Assembly (NCBI GenBank): GCA_021234155.1
Contig: JAJEKV010000017.1
Span: 611,467-675,466 of the forward strand
Length of the DNA: 64,000 nucleotides
Direction of reading: 5' to 3'
Origin: Isoetes taiwanensis
Taxonomy: Eukaryota; Streptophyta; Lycopodiopsida; Isoetales; Isoetaceae
This document shows, piece after piece, positions 34,626 to 46,914 of the stretch; position 1 is the first letter of the stretch; each line of letters begins with the position of its first letter. Made by a program: the position numbers and the translations under genes. The notes under the pieces are model-generated. The model was given only the letters and a program-made list of their open reading frames with translations, was not told where the DNA came from and made no database searches.

Positions 34626-36298
34626 CATGTGACCAACAGTGTGCAAGTAAATTGAGGCTTGAAAAAATGGCTTTGGCCTCTATTTGGATATGTGAATTCC
34701 ACATGGTCAGTAATATTTTGATTAAGTATAAGCATTAGGAGTCCAAAAGGGAAACCTCTTTGCCTATGGCACGTGCTAATTTCAAGCTTAGTGTTCCTTC
34801 AGAATATTCCTATTGCAATCATAAACTTGGCGTTGTGCACATCAATCACTTAGCGTTCTATTCCTCACACTGATCCAAAATGGCTATCAATCTTTAGCTT
34901 AACAGCTACCAATCTTTGGAACAATCCACTTTCATGCGCAGGCTGTAATTATGCTTGTTATAGACAAACAAAAAGATTGTACCTTGCTGGGTCGACAGTC
35001 ACAATTTATTCCACATCTCTGGAGCTGCCTTGCTGGTTTTATAGAGTATGGAAATGGGCTTTTGAAAGTGGAGCTTAGGAAAATCACCTGGATGTGGCAG
35101 GAATCTAGTTTAGAAATGGTTGAGCTTGAAGCCAATGATCCTAGCATTATTCCAACAAATGATGTCAAAATAATGGATTGTGGTAATGGCAAACAGAAAA
35201 AACACCAAACTAAGGCAGAAAAGGAGATAAAGAGGCCAAGAAAACCAGTAAATGCAATGTGAGGAAAATGCACAAAGTATGCGTGGAAGATTAAGCAAAC
35301 TTATGGCATATTGCATTCGATATGGTTGGATTTACAACTTTGCTGATTCGAGTTAAGTACTTGATTCTGTTACCTAAATTACACGCCCATGGTCTATGAT
35401 GCTAGAGAACAGATTGTGGAAAAATATTTCATTGTATGTAGTTTGCTGACCTTTGTCATTGACAGGCAGCCATAACACTAAGAAAAGACATCATGTTACA
35501 TAAGTTCGAGCTTACAACACCACCAATGTAATGAAAACAAGTATAAAAAAGGATGGATGGTATCATATTTGATTCATATGTTAAAGCATAGAAGATGTGC
35601 TGAGAAGTGAGGCATACCTTCTAATGCTATGAAAGGGTTTAACATTTCTTTGTAAGCACGCAAGATTAAAAGATGTTTCAAATATGGGCTTAAGCATCAA
35701 CTTTGGCCATAGTTAGGAAACAATTAGAAAACAGTCTCTCCCCGGTGCTATTTGATCCTTTCTATATGTGCATCACCATTTGTAAAGCATGTTTTTGCAA
35801 TCGCTCCCAAGCCTCAAAGGAATTGGTTTGGATTTCTATTCTCTTTATAAATACCGATCTACTTAAACTCATCTCTCTTCTGTCTCTACTTTATGGATGC
35901 CAAAAACTTCAGAAGAAACAAAACTTGCACGAGGTTTATGCTATTTGTGAAGTAGAAACTCTTCTCCCCTCTTGTTGCAATCAGTATCCACTTAAATTGT
36001 CTATAAGTGATTACCTACTAGTTCTTTTATCAATAGTAGATAGTTCTGGTCACCCTAAGATAATGGAGCATTATGATGAGTGCTTCCATGTATCTTTCTT
36101 TATTTTTAATGATATTAACAAGTATATCAACTCTAGATATTTCTTAAAAGCCTTACCAAAATCTTCTGGTGTGCCTCTTGCTAGTTTTTTTTTGAGGGCT
36201 AGAACTAGTTAAATTATATTAATTATAAGGGTACAAAGAAAGGAAAGGAGCCCCTAAGGAGCATGAGCTACCAAGCTCACGTGCTGGGCACAAGACCC

Positions 36299-38469
36299 CT
36301 AGCTGCTACTCATCTGCTGCTCATCTGATTGTAAAGAGGAGAATCCGCCTTCACCTCTCATCCATGAACACTTAAAATGCAAATAGAACCCTTGAATAGA
36401 GCCTAGTCGATCAAAGGCTTTATCATAATCACGTCCCATCTTCCTGATATGGGAGATAGCCATTAAGGCAATTGCATGGCTGAAAACATTTTTTATCTTT
36501 GTTGTAGATATTTCCTCTCCACCTAGAGCAACGGCGCATCTGTGCTTCCAGACAGCCCAAAGTGCCACGCAAATGATTGAGTACCCCAATTTGTCCTTGC
36601 AAACCAGCCCAATCTGCGGCCATTGCAGTTGAACATGATCAACTTGTAGAATGGGAGAGACCCATTCCCAAAAAGCCATCACCTTTGGGCAAAAGAACAT
36701 GTGATTGACTGATTCCTGCTCGCCGCAAAGAAGAGGGCAGCTAGTGTCTGTTACAATTTTCCTCTGGAGCAACCATGTTTTGGTGGCTAAGCCACAACGC
36801 CAACTGAGCCACATGAACATTTGAATTTTCTTAGCACAGAATGAGTTCCAGCATCTTTTTAGTTGACTCGTGTATTGAATCGTAGAGAGATTAATTCTGG
36901 TGGATACTACTGGCAGGTCGTCATCAGCCAAGGCTTTATAGACCTCATGAACTGAATACGCAGGTTTATTGTTGAGCAGCCATGCTTCCTCCAACCCATC
37001 AATGCCTGTTAATATTCTTACCTTGCTCATGATCTTCTTGTAGACTACTCTGTCTGAAGTGGAGCCCCTGATCATGGATTTGAGTTTGGTCCAGGACCAC
37101 CAACGTTCATGTTCACTATCCCATAAGTGCTTTAGGCAGGATATACCAGCCGCTTCCCATTTTCTGCAGATCCTGGGGTGCTTAAGAGCCAAAGGGTGGT
37201 CTATTTGCGTGCTGACCATAGGACTCCAAAAGATAGAGAGATTTCCTGAATGCTCTGGTGCTTGTGCAGGCTGAAAGACATCCTTCACTTGCTGCCAAGC
37301 TTCTAAAATTTTGCGCTAACAGCAGATGTTCCTGGTGCGATTTTGAAGTCATTAAAGCATGCAGACTTGCATGTGAGCGCCAATGAAGGCTTAGAAATTG
37401 GGCTTGCTTTGCAAAGCCAATACCGAATGAAATGGGAGCCATAATCATCCGCTTGGTTTAACGCATTCCATACCAGCTTGCAGATTAGAGCTTGAGAGTG
37501 CTTGAGTAGGTCCTTGCTGCCTAATCCTCCAAGTGCTCTAGGCTTGCATACTTCAGACCAGGCAATTTTTGCAGTGCCTTGCCACACAAAAGCTCTTATA
37601 AATTGTTGCATACGCTGATATACATACTTTGGAGCTAATAGGATTGACGAGACGTAGACTAACGAGCTGCTTAGAACGCAATTGGCTATGGTGATCCGCC
37701 CTGCCATGGAGAGACCTTTGCTTGACCATAGATTGATCCTTTTCTTTAGTTTATCCAGGATGGCATTCCATGTACCTAAAGGTGGAGCTCCAACTGCCAG
37801 TGGTAATCCCAGTAGCCTTGTGACTTCACCTCTTCTTACAATCTGAATCCCAAGTCCTAATATTCGAGCAGTTGGCTGTTCCTCATAGGGCCAAATAATG
37901 GAGCATTTGTTGGCATTGAGAGAGACTCCAGTGACTGCACTGAAGCTTCTAATGGCCTCAAGACAATTATTAATGCTGTTATCATCATGACGAAGGAAGA
38001 TAAAAGTGTCGTCAGCAAACTGTTGAATGCCGAGTTGCTTTTGGGATGAACAAGGAAGTTGGATCCCATTAATTTCCCCTTTCTGCATCTTAGACAACAC
38101 AAGAAGAGTGAGAACATTAGCCAATAGAATGAAGATATATGGGGCGAGAGGGCACCCTTGCCGCACGCCCTTTCTAAGGGGAAATAATTGGGTAGGACTG
38201 CCATTGATAATGATTGATGCTGAAGCCATTTTGTTGAGGCCTAGAACCATGTTTGTGAACTTACTGTCAAAGCCAAATTTGGACATAACCTCATGAATTG
38301 AAACCCATCTGATCGTGTCAAATGCTCGTTTGAAATCCAGTTTAAGCATGACACATTTTTGTTTGCTCAACTCAGGCCAATGTAAGCCTTCACATGCAGA
38401 TAGATAGTTAGATAATATGTTTCTGCCAGAGAGAAAAGCAGATTGCTCAATCCTTATTATCCTGCTCAA
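36299..38469 (-). pseudogene. LINE ORF2, reverse transcriptase and C-terminal zinc-knuckle region
   Basis: 38469-37303 encodes reverse-transcriptase blocks: KLDFKRAFDTIRW, GVRQGCPLAPYIF, then QFADDT as the catalytic box (the usual plant L1 form is FADD or YADD). Next comes a thumb-like region with LGLPLAVGAPPL and MAGRITIANCVLSSS. A frame change near 37300 leads to 37288-36299, with the zf-RVT domain CAKKIQMFMWLSWRCGL...TDTSCPLLC...VNHMFFCP. This organisation is typical of plant L1-like elements without RNase H. The N-terminal part of the reverse transcriptase lies in the degenerate stretch 38470-39500. Confidence 0.82.
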
Positions 38470-40085
38470 GATTGGTTTGAGGCGGCCGGCGCAGGAAAAT
38501 TTTGGCCATTAATTTGTATGTAGTGTTAGTGTTTAATGGGCCGCCATTCCTCAATGACACTAGGCTTCTCCACCTTTGGAATCAATGCAATAAAGCCTCA
38601 GAGATCAAGGGTGTAAGCTGCCATAGTCCCAAGCTCCTTGCAAAACCGCAACCAAATCATCACCGAAGCTCTTCCCAAAATTCAAGGAAGAATTCCTGAG
38701 GGAACCCCACAGACTGTGTGATTTTCCATGTGCCATTCCTTTAAGGTTGAGATAAACCTCTTCCTTTGTTATCTTCTCTCACAGAGTCGGACGTTTTTCA
38801 TTTGACGGATTCTTTGGTTTTATTATCTCCGCACATTGATCCAATTTTTCGCCATAATCTATTTGGAAGCTCGTTTCTCCGAAAAACAGCTTTGAGTATG
38901 TGTCGTTGAATGATTGCCTAATAAGCTTTGGATCCTTGATTAGATTATGATTGTTGTCCTTGATCTCGTGATTCCATTCTCCATTAACCCGCCACCGCTA
39001 GTCCGAAAAATATTTTTGAGTTTTCGTTATCCATGTTTTCATGCCACTTGGCTTTTGCTCTAACAAAGCCCCCCTCTAGCCTCATCCTCTTCTATTGCTC
39101 TAATTCTCGACAAGATCAGCCTCCCTCGCTCAGCAGAGTGATATTGAATGGATTTACCATTAGTTTGTAGCGGACATTCCCGATCTCATCATACAATTTG
39201 AGTTTTGCCTCTTGGAAGGATTTTGCCCCCGAACCGCCCCAATCGCTTGATCCATCCTTTGATTGTTTTGAGCTTAGAGGTCCATGCCTGCATGCTTTTA
39301 TGCTGTGAGATTCTAGGAACAGAGGCAAGAAAGTCTCTGAAGGGGCCACAAAATTCTGATTTATTGAGATAACTAGTGTTCAACTTCTGAGGTATATGAT
39401 CAATCAAGGTGAATCCTTGCTCGCCCTCAACAAAATGTTTATCCGTAAAGGGGAGCGGATCTACTTACCGATAAAAATCCGGCCGAGGAGGCAAAAGATA
39501 TACGCTTTATCTCCATCCCCGCTTGTTACACCACGAATATTCAGAAGTTGATGGAGGGACAAGAGTGAAGCCAATTGTATCAATTAAACTTTCCCATGCA
39601 ACTTTTTCCTCTGCTGATAAATTTCTGAGAATCCCTACCTTCTGATTCCAAGTTTCCGTCATGTTGAAATCTCCGCCTAGCAACCAATTGTCAATAGGTT
39701 GGTCTCTGATCCAGGTCTCAAGTTGTTTCCACATTATGGCTCTTTCCTTTGGCTTGTTTGAAGCATAGATGTTGATGACTCCCCATCTAATATTGTCTGT
39801 TTCTAATATGATTACTTGCCAGCGTCCATCATGGTGACAGAAAGTATTTACTACTTTCAGACCTCTCCAAAGTAGGCCTACCCCTCCCTTGGTACCATTT
39901 GCCTTGCAAACTAATGAGCTGTAACCACAAGCAACCCAGCTGCCAAAAGAATTGGCTTCAAAGTCCCCTAGTCGGTGTTCTTGAAACATCATTATATCTG
40001 CTGCCATTGCTCTTACAGCAGTAATGATTCTAGAGCGCTTAAGAGTGCCCCTAATTCCCCTGAAATTCCAGCTTACTATCTTCAT
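38470..40085 (-). pseudogene. LINE ORF2, apurinic-like endonuclease and decayed linker
   Basis: 40085-39507 encodes MKIVSWNFRGIRG at the start, then MMFQEHRL, a central GVGLLWRG, NIYASN and LLGGDFNMTE. These are the expected landmarks of the endonuclease/exonuclease/phosphatase fold of L1-like elements. The SDH-type C-terminal motif is not readable. 39507-38470 is frameshifted linker; 39407-39189 still shows W-SKLKTIKGWIKRLGR, typical of the stretch before the reverse transcriptase. Confidence 0.8.
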
Positions 40086-40206
40086 AGGAAGTGTGAAGTA
40101 AATTACCTAGTGCTCTACCTAGCGATCGCTTATACTCTTGCTGCAAACAGATTGTGATCTTATCCATATTGTGTTGTGATCTTACCCATATCATGTGCAC
40201 AGGCAT

Positions 40207-42486
40207 TCATAAGGATGGAGACAGTGATATCTCCACTTTAGCCTTGCTTCCTCTCTTCTTATTCTTCTTTTTTTTCTTTTTAACCGGAGGTACCTGAGGT
40301 CCTGAATCAGCCTGATTACAGGGATCTCCTGCTGTCTCCTGGTCATAATTTTGCATCTTATCTTTGGTTCCTGCCACAAGGGAACCCTCAGCAGCCATTG
40401 TGCCTTTGCCTTTCCTGGAACTATCATTGCAATTTGATATTTTGACATTCTGGTCCATATTTGGGTCCTCTGCATTTGCATACCTATTAACCTCAGCTTC
40501 GTAACTCTGCATCCCAACAGATGAGGAAGTTGCACTGATCTGGTCCATGTTGCTTGCATCTCTGTTATCAGGCTTGTCGTGTTGTTGAATCAAGATGCCT
40601 TTGGCTTTGCCCAAAAAGTGGGGTACGTTTGTCACCTCTTCCACTTGACAACCCAGTGTGGTAGGAGCTGCATGCCCCTCACTATCAGCCAAGAGTTGTG
40701 GTCGTTGCTCTGCTAATACGTCCTTTGCAGCTGCATGCAATTTGTTATCATCCAAGGGTTGTGGCCTTTGCCCTGTTGGCATGTCCTTTGCAGCATCATC
40801 AGAGGGAAAAGTAGTTGGGCACCTAGCGGTACCTGCAGTGGTTGCATGGATGTTGACCTGCAGTTGGCCCTCCTTATCAGCATACATTGCTGGAAAGTCT
40901 GTTGGGGCCTCCTCCAGATTAGATGGCATTTCCACATAGGGAGGTGGAGGTCTAGAGCATTCTCCAACTTCAAAATGGCTGGGCGCAGCAGGGAATCTTC
41001 CACGCCTCTTCCACTTTTTTTCGCTCATCCTAGCACCTCGCCCCTCCGCCACTTAACAACCGGCCCAAATTCGTTGCTGTTGCTGCATTATAACCGTCCC
41101 ATCTTGATTGTGAAAGGATAGCGCCTGAGTACAGTCCTCCTTGTGCAGACGTTCATGGCAACAGTCACAAAGAGGGGGAAGACCCTCTAAATTGAGTGGG
41201 AAAGACACCAGTTTATCTCTATAGCCCATGAACTGCAGTCCCTCTGGAATCTTTTTGAGCAGATCAATAGTAAGGCGAATTCTTGGTGATGTATCGGGCT
41301 TCATTTCAAGCAAGAGAAATTCACCGATTGGAGAACAGATGGCCTTCAGAGCTGGCTCAGTCCAGTACTCAGCACTCAGACCTCTCAGAGAAGCCCATAC
41401 AGGATATGGAATAGATTGTGGATTATCACAGTCAAAATCTGCTTGCCATCTTTGTAAATAAAAATCTCCACTGTCACAGCTAATAATTCCTCTTCGAAGT
41501 AATATATCTACCTCCTTTGAGGAATTGAGTTCCACAGTAAAGTGTGGTGAGCCCAACCAGTAGATTCTTGGAATAATGGCCACCCTGCAGATTCTTTCAA
41601 GAACTCTCCTAACCTCGGCAAGGGATACAGTGCCTTTAACTACTCTACCTATGACAGCCTGCTTCTCCATTCTTCTGATCTTATCTGCTACTGCTGGAAT
41701 ACGTAGTGAGATTGAGCCCATTGAGGGAGTGGGAACCTCAGATTTTAAGACCTCAACTGGCATGTCTTCAAGGCTTTTTTCTTCCTGAGCCTGAACAACT
41801 TCTACAAAGGTGCGTTGCTCCTCCTGGGCCTCCATATGGCCTATCCCCTCAAAAAAGACACAGTTGAATATTGCACCCTAGATGGTCGCAATGTAAGAGT
41901 AGAGAGAGCTTTTCTTGCGTGCTATCTGAGGCAAGAAAATACTTCAAGATATCAGCCTTGATAATCTCAAAAAGCTCCCTAGTGGCAGAACCTAACTCTG
42001 AGAACAAATGAAAGGGAAATTCTCGCTGCTCTATTAAAGGAAACCAAAAGCCACGGGCCGGACCAGAGAACCAGCCCCAATAAACACGATATGGGGATAT
42101 CACAATAGCAAAGTAAACGAGAGGTTTGTCTTCCTCGACAGAGCTACCAACACTGCTAACATTACTTAATATATTTTGACTGTAACTTTGCCTGGAGCCC
42201 ATTCAGCATAGACATGAAAAATCCCAACAGCAGAAGCATCACTATCCCCAATGTATTCCCCAAGCCAGCTCTGCACTAGATCAACGTCTATTTCTGGTGT
42301 GGTAGCCGCCTCTCCAATAAAAAGGTGGTCAGGAAAGAATTGTTCATCCACAAGAGCTTCCCAAAGCTCAAGAACTCCACCCTCTAGCCACCCACAAGTG
42401 TAATGGTTTCCTCTGACGATAATGGTAAAGTATCTAGCCTTCTTCTGGTTCCTGGGACGTAGCTGATGAGGAAGAGGATTACCCAT
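40207..42486 (-). pseudogene. LINE ORF1-like coding region, frameshifted
   Basis: Three successive blocks are seen. 42486-42166 starts MGNPLPHQLRPRNQKKARYF and continues in another frame to 41849. 41835-41053 has a DUF4283-like pattern (VWASLRGL, I-SPIGEFLLLEMK, RIRLTIDLLK) followed by a Cys-rich CDCCHERLHKEDC knuckle. 41052-40207 is a basic, low-complexity tail ending KKKKKKNKKRGSK. ORF1 proteins of plant LINEs bind the element RNA. The first block has no family I recognise. Confidence 0.6.
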
Positions 42487-42677
42487 CAACTGAGCAGAAC
42501 AAGAAAACAAAACAAGCCCCCTACAAGGGCTTGCGAGCAGGAGTTGCGATGGGCTCTCAGATCCAGGAGCAAGTGACGGCCAGGCGATGGATGAGCGTTG
42601 GCAATGGGAGGTTCGGCACAAGCAAGGCGCTCTGACCGTCCGCCATCCTCCGAACATTGGAAGGCTTTGGTGGTCGA

Positions 42678-42762
42678 TTTTCTTCTTTTCTGAGACCTTC
42701 CCTTTACTTTTTAATTCACCACGCTCGAACATGGTAAAAATTTCATTTTGTAGGTCCCATAT
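42678..42762 (-). pseudogene. element B methyltransferase-like exon, upstream of the LINE insertion
   Basis: After a CCCTGCAG acceptor it encodes IWDLQNEIFTMFERGELKSK, matching VWELQEKIFDMFSEGTLKTK of element A (exon 12683-12918), with the same acceptor position. Homology stops within the Lys-rich run at about 42678, where LINE sequence starts. Confidence 0.7.
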
Positions 42763-45700
42763 CTGCAGGGTAACAAACAAGGTTAGTTTCTGCATGGTTA
42801 TTCCGTATCACGAAAAGAAACTTACCCCCGCCGCCTCTCAAGGTCTAGTTGAAACCAGGTTGTCATGCTGGTATGAGAGACCGCCGCTTATTAGCTTTAT
42901 CATTTTAACACTAGAGTTGTCCATCGACCATCTCAGGGTCCATGGACTAAAATTGGTCCATCGCACTCGCCACTTAAACCCATATATCTAGAGATGAACT
43001 TCTCCATTTTGCAATCTACCACCACCTTTTGAATCTTCACTTGATTCTTTATGATCTACAAGAATTTCATGACCAATGGATTCACCCATATCTTGTGGTG
43101 ATTGTCCAAACCTCATACAATTTAGCAGTTTTCGTACTAGTCCAGAACTGCATTCTTCATGTTTTCTAGCACAAAGGGGTCCAAACCTTGCCAAAATCAA
43201 AAGCAAATGATTTTTTATGGTAAAACATATTAATTTGCATGTTCCCAAGTTTTTTCACCATTATATGACATTAGATGAAGTCGCCATACCCAATATTGCT
43301 CAAAAGGGTTGTTTGAGGGTATGAATTATTTCTCTCTTACTATTACAAGTTTTGGCCTAATTCTTGTGGCCATAAGTTGTTGACTCTAATAGCTATAGTT
43401 CGATGTTTTTTTGAAGCATTCATAAGTTATAATGATTTCAATATTGACTAAAGAATCTCTTATATAGAATTCAGGCCAAAACTAAATCTAAAATGATTTA
43501 ATAAAACTCGTATATCGTCTTTAGAAGGGTAACTAAAGATGCACGCTATGCACTACACTTATATCTACGTAGAATATAATTTTATCAACCAATATCTAGT
43601 AGCTAATCATCCATTCTCTACATTTGGTTGTGTTTGTGACTACACGGTATTGGAGTTTAAGTATGCTAATTATACACATAAGTTCATCTTTTAGGAAATG
43701 CTATATTTTTAATCAATGTAAGCCTTCATTAGCAACATAGATCTCAAATTTCATGTCAAAATGACATAGTAGTTGCAAGATTTAAATATAAATATCCATG
43801 GACCATTAATGGTCAATACTTAGACTTGTCAAAATTTGAATTGCTTAATCAAGATAACACTCTTTTTCAACTCACATATGATAACACATGTGCATAGAGG
43901 TTCTTGATATCATATATTGCAAAAAACACAAAGAAATTTACTTCTCTCTTGCTATCATAAACTTACTACTATGTTTGCTGCCAGACGTATTGTAGGTTAA
44001 GTATGATAATAATGCATGTAGATCATCTTTCATGATATGAGCTATATTTTTTTATGGATGCAAGCTTTCCTTGGTAATATAGATCTCTAGTTTCATGTTA
44101 AAATAATTCGCTATATGCAAGAGTTGAATACAAATGGCCGTTGACTATTTATGGTCCATAATTAAACAAATTGCTATCTAATATCATCTCTCTAGTTATT
44201 ATAAATAACTATATTAATTATTCATTTGTCATCTATACAATGATAATGATGAATTCTTATCTTCTATAGCATAAGGGATGAGTAGAAGTCCTCATAGATT
44301 CAATTTGCTTATGCCTCAAGATTACACCTAATGAGGCAATTCCACAACCAACTAATCTTATCAATCAGAGTACTATGCATATGTCTTATGTTCTGAAATT
44401 GAGATCAATATGGATTAAGATGGTGACACTCTTGGTTTTATAATGGGCCTAAGCCATTTGGACCAGTAATGGTCGCGGACATAGCAGATTATCTTTATTT
44501 TTTTTACAATAATAGCATTTAATTGTATTCCTTCTTTCTTATTGCATTGATATTGCAACTTGTTATGTTTTAAGAATATAACTTTTGAAGGTCATAACTC
44601 CAACCATAAGCTTCAAAATTCATGAAAGACGTAATTTAGCAAATAATTTGAAGTTGAGGTTAAAATACTTAATCCAAACAACAAAATATGTGTATTACAT
44701 ATTTTTAATGAATAGAGTAACTCATGAACTACTCATTTCCAAAAATTCACATTGCAAGTAATTAACAGTAGGAAGTTCTTGAATTTTAAACAAACTGTGG
44801 ACCAATAATGGTCTCAGGACAGAAATCTTTCTTGATTTTTTTAGAACAAGTGCTATGCTCGTTTTGTGTGCTTTTTTTTGCATTTGTCTCATATTATTAT
44901 AAGCTTTCAAATTATAATTTTTTGAAGGACAAACTTGAATCATTCTTCGTTTTCTTCTTCAATATAGTCATAAATTATTAGGCGATCGTATTAAAACTTG
45001 TATGAAAAAACCAAAACATAGAAATCAAGATCAATAAACATTTTTCTAGGATGAAACAACTTGTTTACTACGTACATTCCAAATTCCAAGCTAAAATTCA
45101 TTTATTGGAAAAAGTTAGAGATTTGATTCGAGAACAACCTTCTGGGAACCATTATTGGTCCATAGAAGATGTAAAAAAATGCTTTTGACCCCTCGCCATG
45201 TTCGAAGAACTCTATCTTCCTTCTCATACCTCGGGATGAGGTGCAGTTTTTTGTATTGTATTCTATGACTTGCATAGAAAAATAAGAAAATACTGAAAAA
45301 ATTCAAAAAAATCGTTTTATTAAGACAGTTTTACCTTATGTAAACATAAGGCAGTTTTGGCATGACCCCTTTGGATTCACATAAGCATAACTTCCAAGAA
45401 TGAAGGTAGATAGATTTTTAGGTATTTTTTAAAAATGAAACGCTCCTAGAGCGTTAACACTTGAAATCAACAAATATTTTGGCACACTGAATAATAATAA
45501 TAATATTCAATAAAGATAGTGGTAACAAAAGTATTACTCTGAGGAAATGGGAGTGTCTCCACTCTCATCTTTAGAAGCCAAACTAAAATTCTCAGGGTCT
45601 CTAATAGCATGCTCTCTAAGAAAATCAACTAGAATATCGTGCACATATCGACGCCAAGATCCATAAGAAAACGAAAAGCCGCTATGCGTAACTCCAAAAT

Positions 45701-46710
45701 TCTTCTAAATTGATCCTAACTACGCCGCCGATAGCGACCTCGGTCTCGCTCCATCCGAAAAGGTAAAGAAGGCAAATGGGGTTAGTCCCCGAAAAGGACC
45801 GAGAGGGTAACCATACCTGGCTAGACAATTTGGAAGAAACAATGTAATTACGTAAAACTTCATCGCACCTAGGTGGTTAAGGGGTAAGTTGATGTTTTTG
45901 TTTTAAGTTCTAACCATAGGTAGAAATAATTAGTTATGAAAGAAATTATCAATGGTTAGGAAATAAGGTGAATACGGTATTCATTGATGATGTTAGCTAT
46001 TTAATGGAATATCGATATGAGCTCTAAAAAAGATGAAGCTAAGATTAGAAAGATCTTTTTATTATTAATAGGGAAGTGAGAGATATTTTTCCTTAACCTT
46101 AGGTATAACGTAATAAAAGAACAAAACGTCTTTTTGTTGGAAAAAATTTTGCATAGTCTCGCCTGCGCCATCGAGCTTAGCTACTGTAAGGAGAACTATC
46201 CGGAAAGTGTGGGTTAATCGGAGCCAAAACCATAAGAATGCGGAAGACTTGGCCGCTAATGCTAGATTGATATGTTTGTTGTTGCTAAATCCATGAGAAG
46301 TATCCGGTTGCTCAAGTCCGCCATGATTTGTTGTCCTTGCGACCCGGATTCTACAAGCCAAACTCCGTTATAAGTCTTGAAGCCGTTCCTTTATCGATTC
46401 ATGGCTTGATGTAGTTGTTTTTTTTTTCTTCCAGGAAGCCTATGAATCTACCCTGGCGGCCAAACACTTGTTTCCGCATGTAATCGCCTTTGAATCCAGC
46501 CTCCGTATGTCATGAGGATCATTCCCAATGTCGGCCGAGATTTGATTATTCGCCGGTTCGTCCGGCCCTTCCATGTTGAGTTCCGGCCATGTTTGCTGTG
46601 GTTCCGCCTGTCTCACGCAGTTTTAAGCCTCTGTTTACCTATTTAAACCCCTTTAATATCATTCTTTGATCATATTTTGCCATTTATTTCTAAAAACCAT
46701 TGGTAGATTA

Positions 46711-46775
46711 GTTGGTTAAGAGTTTAACCTGATGTCCCGTACACCCAGGTTCAAATTCCGGTTGAAACCCAAATT
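46711..46775 (+). repeat. tRNA-like sequence (SINE head or tRNA relic)
   Basis: A box-A-like TAGATTAGTTGG and, about 40 bp later, a box-B-like GGTTCAAATTCC occur with the spacing of an internal RNA polymerase III promoter. The acceptor stem does not pair, so it is not called a tRNA gene. Confidence 0.35.
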
Positions 46776-46914
46776 TTTGCTTAGTTTTCTTTTTAACCTC
46801 TATTATGCCATTAGTAATATGATTTCGGGCGCTGCCGGGCATAGCTAGAAACGTGGAATGACATACCGGAGCAATTGTTAAATGGATTCTTGTTTTTAAA
46901 ATTGATAATCAAAT

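Larger units (their letters stand above)
32221..36185. other. 4-kb segment between the two LINE poly(A) tracts
   Basis: This segment contains NIP aquaporin fragments on plus (33040-33480), a tandem duplication (34308-34625) and a coding-like block at 34951-35262 (plus, 103 codons, ending in a Lys-rich GKQKKHQTKAEKEIKRPRK). I recognise no family for that block. The frame at 32219-32470 (minus) is also unidentified. The rest shows nothing. Confidence 0.45.
32199..42677 (-). mobile_element. LINE insertion (L1-like) with about 4 kb of extra 3' sequence
   Basis: On minus the unit begins at about 42677 inside an A-rich Lys-coding stretch of element B. It contains LINE ORF1-like and ORF2 sequence down to 36299, reaches a weak A9 tail at 36186-36194, continues through 4 kb of non-LINE DNA, and ends in a poly(A) of about 25 bp at 32199-32220. 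There the element B exon resumes. Both edges fall within the same Lys-rich codons, so the whole 10.5 kb could have arrived in one event as a LINE with a 3' transduction. Two successive insertions would also fit. Confidence 0.5.
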
